Part shown: positions 30,326 to 34,867 of the stretch, one piece after another
Position numbering within the stretch: the stretch's first letter is position 1
Layout of the letters: every line of letters starts with the position of its first letter
NCBI GenBank assembly: GCA_947258835.1
Contig: CAMYJY010000009.1
Coordinates: forward strand, 1 to 34,867
From: an uncultured Pirellulales bacterium
GTDB lineage: Bacteria > Planctomycetota > Planctomycetia > Pirellulales > Lacipirellulaceae
Reading direction: 5' to 3'
Length of the DNA stretch: 34,867 bases
Notes under the pieces: model-generated
Told to the model about the DNA's origin: nothing
Database searches by the model: none
The model's input: the letters and a program-made list of their open reading frames with translations, nothing else
Translations under genes and position numbers: made by a program

Positions 30326-30383
30326 CGTAGGCTGGGGCGAAGCCCCACCTTTTCTATGTGTGATGTGAGATATTTGATGTGAG
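30326..30383. repeat. family D hairpin joined to GATGTGAGATATTTGATGT element
   Basis: GTAGGCTGGGGCGAAGCCCCACC (30326-30348) is the inverse of the copies at 14184 and 24571. It is followed at once by TGTGATGTGAGATATTTGATG (from 30357). The order D then A is the inverse of that seen at 24571-24640, so composite modules seem to move or persist together. Confidence 0.85.
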
Positions 30384-30409
30384 GTGCGACCCCATGAGTG
30401 GACTGGGAG

Positions 30410-30456
30410 CAGCCCAGGAGGTAATCTGCTTGGGAACCCATAAACCTCCTGTGCTG
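30410..30456 (+). promoter_or_regulatory. possible leader hairpin upstream of putA
   Basis: CAGCCCAGGAGG (30410-30421) and CCTCCTGTGCTG (30445-30456) pair at 11 of 12 positions. The left arm contains an AGGAGG that would be hidden in the stem. It lies about 90 nt before the preferred putA ATG and could affect translation or be just another repeat. No promoter was identified. Confidence 0.3.
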
Positions 30457-30548
30457 CGCACAACGACACATGTCCGACTATGTGTTGCTCGGTAGTTATG
30501 CTCATTGCGGACAAGTTTCGGTGCCACCCTCAAGTCGGGCCCTACCTT

Positions 30549-33500
30549 ATGCAGGATAAAAAAAGGCTCTCATCTGTGGCGGCGCAGGTAGCTGAGTTGC
30601 TGGCCGATTTTCAGATGGACGACGACTCGGCCCCAACAGTCCAGCAAGCCGTGCACCTGGCTCGCCAGCTACAAATTCGTGCCAACGCACTGCAAACGAC
30701 CGCCGAGCGCCGCCAACAGGCCGAATTGGATCGCATGATCCAATCACCGCACGACAAGGCCACCCTGCTGCAGCTGACCGATCAGGCCTTTCGTGCGCGG
30801 CTACCCCACCGCGCGGCGGATCAGCTGATTCATATCCTCGATGTGCAGGGCATCCCACGGTTTTTCAGCGCCCTGGACCGCACACTCCTCAAAGGCTTTC
30901 AGTCCTTTGGGAGCTATCTGCCCAGCGTGGCCATGCCCTTTGTCCAAGAGAAAATGCGCCAGGAAACGGCCAACGTCGTGCTACCCGCGGAACCCGAGTT
31001 CCTTAGCAACCACCTCCGCCAACGCCACGCCTCCGGCGTGCGGATGAATGTCAACTACCTGGGCGAAGCCCTCTTGGGCGAGCGGGATGCCGAACGAAGA
31101 CTGCAGCGCTACGTGCAGGCCTTGCAGTGCCCGGACATCGAAGTGATTTCCGTAAAAATTTCCACGATCTACTCGCAGATTTCAGCGCTATCTCGTGAAC
31201 ACTCCATCGACGTGCTCTGCGACCGGATGGAACGGCTCTACCGGGCCGCAGCCCAAGAGCGGTTTCGACAAGTCGATGGCTCGGAGGTAGCCAAATTTGT
31301 GTACCTCGATATGGAAGAATATCGCGACAAAGAAATCACGGCCGAGGTCTTTATTCGCACGTTATCGCGACCGGGGCTGGAGCAAGTCCGCGGCGGCATT
31401 GTGTTGCAGGCCTACATCCCCGATTCCTGGGCGACCCAACAGCGGATCACACATTGGGCCCGCCAACGGCTGGCCGCCGGGGGAGCGCCCATCACACTCC
31501 GCATCGTCAAAGGGGCAAATTTGGAAATGGAGCGGGTGGAGGCCAGCCTGCGGGGCTGGCCCCAGGCCCCGTACCAAGAAAAAAGACAGACCGATGCCAA
31601 CTACAACCGCATGCTGGCCTGGGGGATGCAACCGGAAAACTTATCCGCGGTGCGACTGGGAATCGCCTCCCACAACCTTTTTACCTTGGCGTACGGTCTG
31701 GTACTGGCCTACCACGCCGACGCCTGGCCCCAAGTGCAATTTGAAATGCTGGAAGGCATGGCCAACCATCAACGGCGGGCTCTGTTTGAATTCACCCACA
31801 ACCTGCTGCTCTACGCCCCCGCCTGCCGACAAGCAGAGTTTGTAAGCGCCATCGGCTACCTCATTCGGCGACTCGATGAAAACACGGGGCCCGAAAATTT
31901 CCTCCGCCACGCCTTCCGCTTAGAAGTAGACTCCCCGGACTGGCAAGCATTGGAAGACGCTTTTGTCGCATCATTCGAACACCTAGAGACAATCCGTTCC
32001 GCACCCCGCAGAACACAAAATCGCCAGCGGCAGTCCGACGATGGAGATCAAAATCCAGAGACATCAACTCCGCCAACCGCGGCGGTCGGGCACGGTCCAG
32101 CGCACTCGGCCCCCAACCTAGGATTCACCAACGAACCGGACACCGATTGGTCGTTGCCCCACCACAGCCAGTGGGCCGAGGACATTGTAGCGCGCTGGAA
32201 ATCGCGTCATGGCCCCCGCGCCGAGACCGTCCCCCTGGTGGTGGCCGGCGAAGAGATTGCCACCGGTCGCGAGCTGTGCGAATCGATCGATCCCTCGCGG
32301 CCGGAAACGGTAGTCGGCAGATATTTTCAGGCCCGCGCAGCGGATGTGGCCACAGCCGTCACAGCGGCCACAGCCGACCCCGACGCCTGGCGACGCCGCC
32401 CGGCACAAGAACGTTGTGACATCCTGCAAGCGGTGACGCAGCGGCTCGCTGCCCAGCGGGCCGAGCTGCTGGGCGTCATGTTGGCGGAAGGAGGAAAAAC
32501 ACTCTCCGAATCCGACCCCGAAGTCTCCGAGGCAATCGACTTTTGCCGTTTTTATGCCCAGTCGGCCGGCTACTTCCATGAGTTAGCAGGCCTGGCACCA
32601 TGTGGCTCGGGAGTGGTGGTGGTCGTTTCGCCGTGGAATTTTCCGCTGGCGATCCCCTGTGGCGGGATTGCGGCGGCCTTGGCGGCAGGGAACACGGTAA
32701 TTCTCAAACCGGCTTCCGACACGGTTCTGATTGCGTACCACTTATGCCAGTGTTTTTGGCAGGCGGGGGTGCCACGTACGGCCTTGCAGTTTTTACCTTG
32801 CCCGGGCGCCACCGTTGGCAGCCACTTGGTCACCCACCCGGGCGTGGCCAGGGTGCTGCTGACCGGCGGCACCGAGACGGCCCTGCACATGCTGCGGGCC
32901 AAACCCTCTCTGCAGCTGCTGGCCGAAACGGGTGGCAAAAATGCCACCATCGTCACGGCCTTGGCCGATCGGGAACAGGCCATCAAAAACGTGCTGCATT
33001 CGGCCTTCAGTCACAGTGGTCAAAAATGTTCTGCCACATCCCTGTTAATTTTGGAAGAGGAAGTCTATCACGACGCCCAGTTTCGGGAGGCGCTGTGCGA
33101 TGCCTTGGAAAGCCTGGCGGTGGGTTCTGCGTGGCAGCTCCAGACCAAAGTCGGCCCACTGATCCGCCCGCCGACGGGCGTGTTGGAGCGAAGTCTCACG
33201 AAGCTCGAACCGGAAGAATCCTGGGCGGTTCGGCCCCAACTGCGCGTCCACGACAATCCCCATAGTGTCAGCCCAGGCCTCAAATGGGATGTGCAGCCAC
33301 AGAGCTTCACCCACCTCACCGAGTTTTTCGGGCCGCTGTTGGCAGTGCTACCCGCCCGTGATTTGCACGCAGCGATCGACTTGGTCAACGCCACCGGCTA
33401 TGGCCTCACCGCGGGCCTGGAGAGCCTGGACGATCGCGAGCAACAGCTGTGGCAAGAAGGCGTTCGCGCTGGCAATCTCTACATCAATCGCCCCACCACG

Positions 33501-34364
33501 GGTGCGATCGTACTCCGCCAACCGTTTGGCGGACTGGGAAAAAGTGCCGTCGGCCCCGGCCTGAAGGCGGGCGGGCCCAACTACGTGGTGCCCTTGATGC
33601 ATTTCCAAGCGACAGGGCGGCAGTGCCTGCCCCCGGCTCGAACGGGGGGCCGCCAGCCATCGCGAGCTACCGCTCGGAAAACAATGGCCCGCTCCCGTTG
33701 GTCGCTGGAATCCCTTCAAATATCAGAGAGTCCCACCATGAGCCAGATAGAACTCGACGACTTTTATGCTGCCCTCCGGGCGAGCACCCTCGACCCGGCC
33801 GCGGTAGCACAAATTGTCTCCGCCGCGGAAAGTTACCTAGCCTGGATGGCCACCGAGTTTGGCCCCACCCACGACGAGTTTCGGCTGCTGGGGGAGGACA
33901 ACTACCGCCGTTATCGGCCGCTCACAACGGTTCATATTCGTTTGCATTCGGCGGATACACCCTGGGAACTATTTGCCCGAGCGTTGGCGGCCCGCGTGGC
34001 CGGCTGCCGCATCGTGATCAGCTCACCACCCTTGCTGGAAAGCAGCTTCGTCCAACTGCTGGATCAGCTGACCCACGGCTGGGCCGGACAAATTGAATTC
34101 GTCCCGCAATCCGACACCGAGCTGGCCGACGCCATCCGCGCATCTCACATCCACCGCCTGCGCTATGCCGCTCCCGATCGTGTTCCGCTGGCCATTCGCC
34201 AAGCGGCCGCCGAGACAGGCCACTACCTCGCCGATGCCCCCGTATTGGCGCATGGCCGAATTGAACTGTTGTGGTATTTCCAAGAACAAAGCCTGTCTCA
34301 GATCTACCACCGTTATGGCAACCTGGGGCCGCGCGCGGCGGAAGTACGACACCAGCCCGCATAA
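30549..34364 (+). CDS. putA: bifunctional proline dehydrogenase / P5C dehydrogenase with extra C-terminal domain
   Basis: 1271 residues from ATG 30549; ATGs at 30480 and 30498 are also in frame and none has a clear ribosome signal. PutA oxidises proline to glutamate with FAD and NAD. The proline dehydrogenase barrel covers about residues 60-480 (MNVNYLGEALLGERDAERRL; RIVKGANLEMERVEASLRGW; GIASHNLFTLAYG). The aldehyde dehydrogenase half covers about 540-1015 (VVVVSPWNFPLAIPCGGIAA; catalytic Glu in LLAETGGKNA near 792; nucleophile Cys in HSGQKCSATS near 826; FFGPLLAVLPARDL). The DNA-binding N-terminal domain of E. coli PutA is absent. The last ~208 residues (EDNYRRYRPLTTVHIRLHSA ... QSLSQIYHRYGNLG) form a C-terminal domain of unclear role. 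Between ALDH and this domain, 32 codons are dispersed repeat F. An internal ATG (33738) with GAGAG upstream could allow separate translation of the tail. Confidence 0.93.
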   Translation: MQDKKRLSSVAAQVAELLADFQMDDDSAPTVQQAVHLARQLQIRANALQTTAERRQQAELDRMIQSPHDKATLLQLTDQAFRARLPHRAADQLIHILDVQGIPRFFSALDRTLLKGFQSFGSYLPSVAMPFVQEKMRQETANVVLPAEPEFLSNHLRQRHASGVRMNVNYLGEALLGERDAERRLQRYVQALQCPDIEVISVKISTIYSQISALSREHSIDVLCDRMERLYRAAAQERFRQVDGSEVAKFVYLDMEEYRDKEITAEVFIRTLSRPGLEQVRGGIVLQAYIPDSWATQQRITHWARQRLAAGGAPITLRIVKGANLEMERVEASLRGWPQAPYQEKRQTDANYNRMLAWGMQPENLSAVRLGIASHNLFTLAYGLVLAYHADAWPQVQFEMLEGMANHQRRALFEFTHNLLLYAPACRQAEFVSAIGYLIRRLDENTGPENFLRHAFRLEVDSPDWQALEDAFVASFEHLETIRSAPRRTQNRQRQSDDGDQNPETSTPPTAAVGHGPAHSAPNLGFTNEPDTDWSLPHHSQWAEDIVARWKSRHGPRAETVPLVVAGEEIATGRELCESIDPSRPETVVGRYFQARAADVATAVTAATADPDAWRRRPAQERCDILQAVTQRLAAQRAELLGVMLAEGGKTLSESDPEVSEAIDFCRFYAQSAGYFHELAGLAPCGSGVVVVVSPWNFPLAIPCGGIAAALAAGNTVILKPASDTVLIAYHLCQCFWQAGVPRTALQFLPCPGATVGSHLVTHPGVARVLLTGGTETALHMLRAKPSLQLLAETGGKNATIVTALADREQAIKNVLHSAFSHSGQKCSATSLLILEEEVYHDAQFREALCDALESLAVGSAWQLQTKVGPLIRPPTGVLERSLTKLEPEESWAVRPQLRVHDNPHSVSPGLKWDVQPQSFTHLTEFFGPLLAVLPARDLHAAIDLVNATGYGLTAGLESLDDREQQLWQEGVRAGNLYINRPTTGAIVLRQPFGGLGKSAVGPGLKAGGPNYVVPLMHFQATGRQCLPPARTGGRQPSRATARKTMARSRWSLESLQISESPTMSQIELDDFYAALRASTLDPAAVAQIVSAAESYLAWMATEFGPTHDEFRLLGEDNYRRYRPLTTVHIRLHSADTPWELFARALAARVAGCRIVISSPPLLESSFVQLLDQLTHGWAGQIEFVPQSDTELADAIRASHIHRLRYAAPDRVPLAIRQAAAETGHYLADAPVLAHGRIELLWYFQEQSLSQIYHRYGNLGPRAAEVRHQPA
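33611..33706. repeat. dispersed repeat F inside putA, in frame
   Basis: Inverse complement of 23474-23613 without its two perfect tandem units. Shared blocks are TGCCTGCCCCCGGCTCGAAC, CGAGCTACCGCTCGGAAA and CCGCTCCCGTTGGTCGCT. It spans 96 bp (32 codons), preserves the reading frame, and encodes an Arg/Pro-rich tract (LPPARTGGRQPSRATARKTM) at the ALDH/C-domain junction. Confidence 0.85.
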
Positions 34365-34416
34365 CCCAGGGCCACATGGTACGAACTTTTACAGCCTTTC
34401 ACCCGGCAGCAAAGAA

Positions 34417-34510
34417 GAACCACGACGAAACAACGCAACGACGAACAGGAACTTATTTTTTCGTTTGTTGATTCGTGGTGGACGTTGTTTCCGTTGTTTC
34501 GTCGTGGTTC
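34417..34510. repeat. long hairpin, GAACCACGACGAAAC family (C)
   Basis: Perfect 18-bp arms GAACCACGACGAAACAAC (34417-34434) and GTTGTTTCGTCGTGGTTC (34493-34510) around a 58-bp centre. It starts 52 nt after the putA stop and may serve as a 3' boundary. Confidence 0.9.
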
Positions 34511-34551
34511 AAGATTCTTACTGTTCGCGGCACCATGAGAAACTCGGCCCC

Positions 34552-34745
34552 CCGTCATTCCCGCGCAGTTCCGTCATTCCCGCGCAGTTCCGTCATTCCC
34601 GCGCAGGCGGGAATCTAGGCAACGTGCGTTCCAATCATTCCCGCCGGAATCCAGACGGTTCGCGCACCATACAGGTTCCTGGATTCCCGCCTGCGCGGGA
34701 ATGACGTGTCGAGGCTTCCTGGATTCCCCCTTTCGCGGGAATGAC
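34552..34745. repeat. REP-like cluster (CGTCATTCCCGCGCAGG...)
   Basis: Three 19-bp units CCGTCATTCCCGCGCAGTT (the third with a CAGGCGGGAATC end; 34552-34619), a diverged unit (34633-34652) and two inverted units (34674-34706 and 34713-34745, each ...GCGGGAATGACG). The motif is a widespread bacterial REP-type palindrome. No gene is visible in 34365-34867. Confidence 0.9.
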
Positions 34746-34769
34746 GTGGGGGGGCCAGGACACAGAGTT

Positions 34770-34867
34770 TCAGTACTTCCAAAGTCCCGCCCGTTCTCAC
34801 CAGGGACCGGGGCGATAAGCCGCCCGAGAACTGACGTTTTTAGCAGTTAGCACTTCGCTCGGGTCGG
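34770..34867 (+). repeat. dispersed ~99-bp repeat, copy 2 (runs into window end)
   Basis: Same block order and orientation as 1460-1558: CAGTACTTCCAAA, CCGTTCTCACCAGGGACC, GGCGATAAGCCGCCCG, GACGTTTTTAGCAG. It is cut by the window edge, so its true length is unknown. Confidence 0.8.

Noticed and set aside
33738-34364. Separate gene for the PutA C-terminal domain
   Set aside because: There is no stop between it and the ALDH domain, and the domain order fits a single PutA-type chain; internal initiation is noted only as a possibility.

Overview
The window looks like a chromosomal segment of a planctomycete, probably of the Pirellula/Planctomycetaceae type. This is inferred from gene character, not from a marker gene. 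The indicators are a giant tandem-duplicated UvrA, a PutA with an extra C-terminal domain, a DUF4914-like P-loop protein, moderately high GC, weak Shine-Dalgarno signals, and gaps filled with palindromic repeats. No rRNA, tRNA, CRISPR array, prophage or complete insertion sequence was seen.

Layout. 1-2100 is a gene-poor edge: the start of a membrane protein running off the left end, a small membrane protein, repeats, and an AT-rich orphan SAM-like (integrase N-terminal) protein. 2172-9253 (minus) is the fused uvrA. Its last ~320 codons lie in the -1 frame, and the shift point coincides with a G GGC CCT heptamer. 9542-12142 (plus) holds two RNA methyltransferase-family genes and a putative alpha/beta hydrolase. 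12262-12718 is a collapsed mtfA pseudogene that has lost its catalytic centre. 12742-14136 is a membrane protein of unknown function. 14257-21093 (minus) carries a DUF4914/PEPCK-like P-loop protein, a SAM methyltransferase, a KefB-type antiporter, folD and pgpA. 21738-24391 (plus) has a siroheme sulfite reductase and a secreted cyclophilin, convergent with ribBA (24644-25852, minus). 26009-29939 (plus) has an unrecognised conserved-looking protein and the two-subunit 2-oxoacid:ferredoxin oxidoreductase korAB. 30549-34364 is bifunctional putA.

How the genes work together. Most are housekeeping genes in short units, not one large operon. korAB is a clear operon with a 21-nt gap. Sulfite reductase and KorAB both plausibly use ferredoxin, since no flavoprotein or ferredoxin subunit sits beside them. 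PutA would feed glutamate/2-oxoglutarate into the metabolism KorAB serves, but that link is only inference.

The most unusual feature is the non-coding fraction. At least nine families of inverted or tandem repeats recur between genes, often nested in one another. Three repeat or repeat-like segments sit in frame inside protein linkers: two in uvrA and one in putA. The putA segment has a clear intergenic sister copy at 23474-23613. The strongest leads are the uvrA frameshift site, the repeat-derived protein linkers and the nested palindromic islands.
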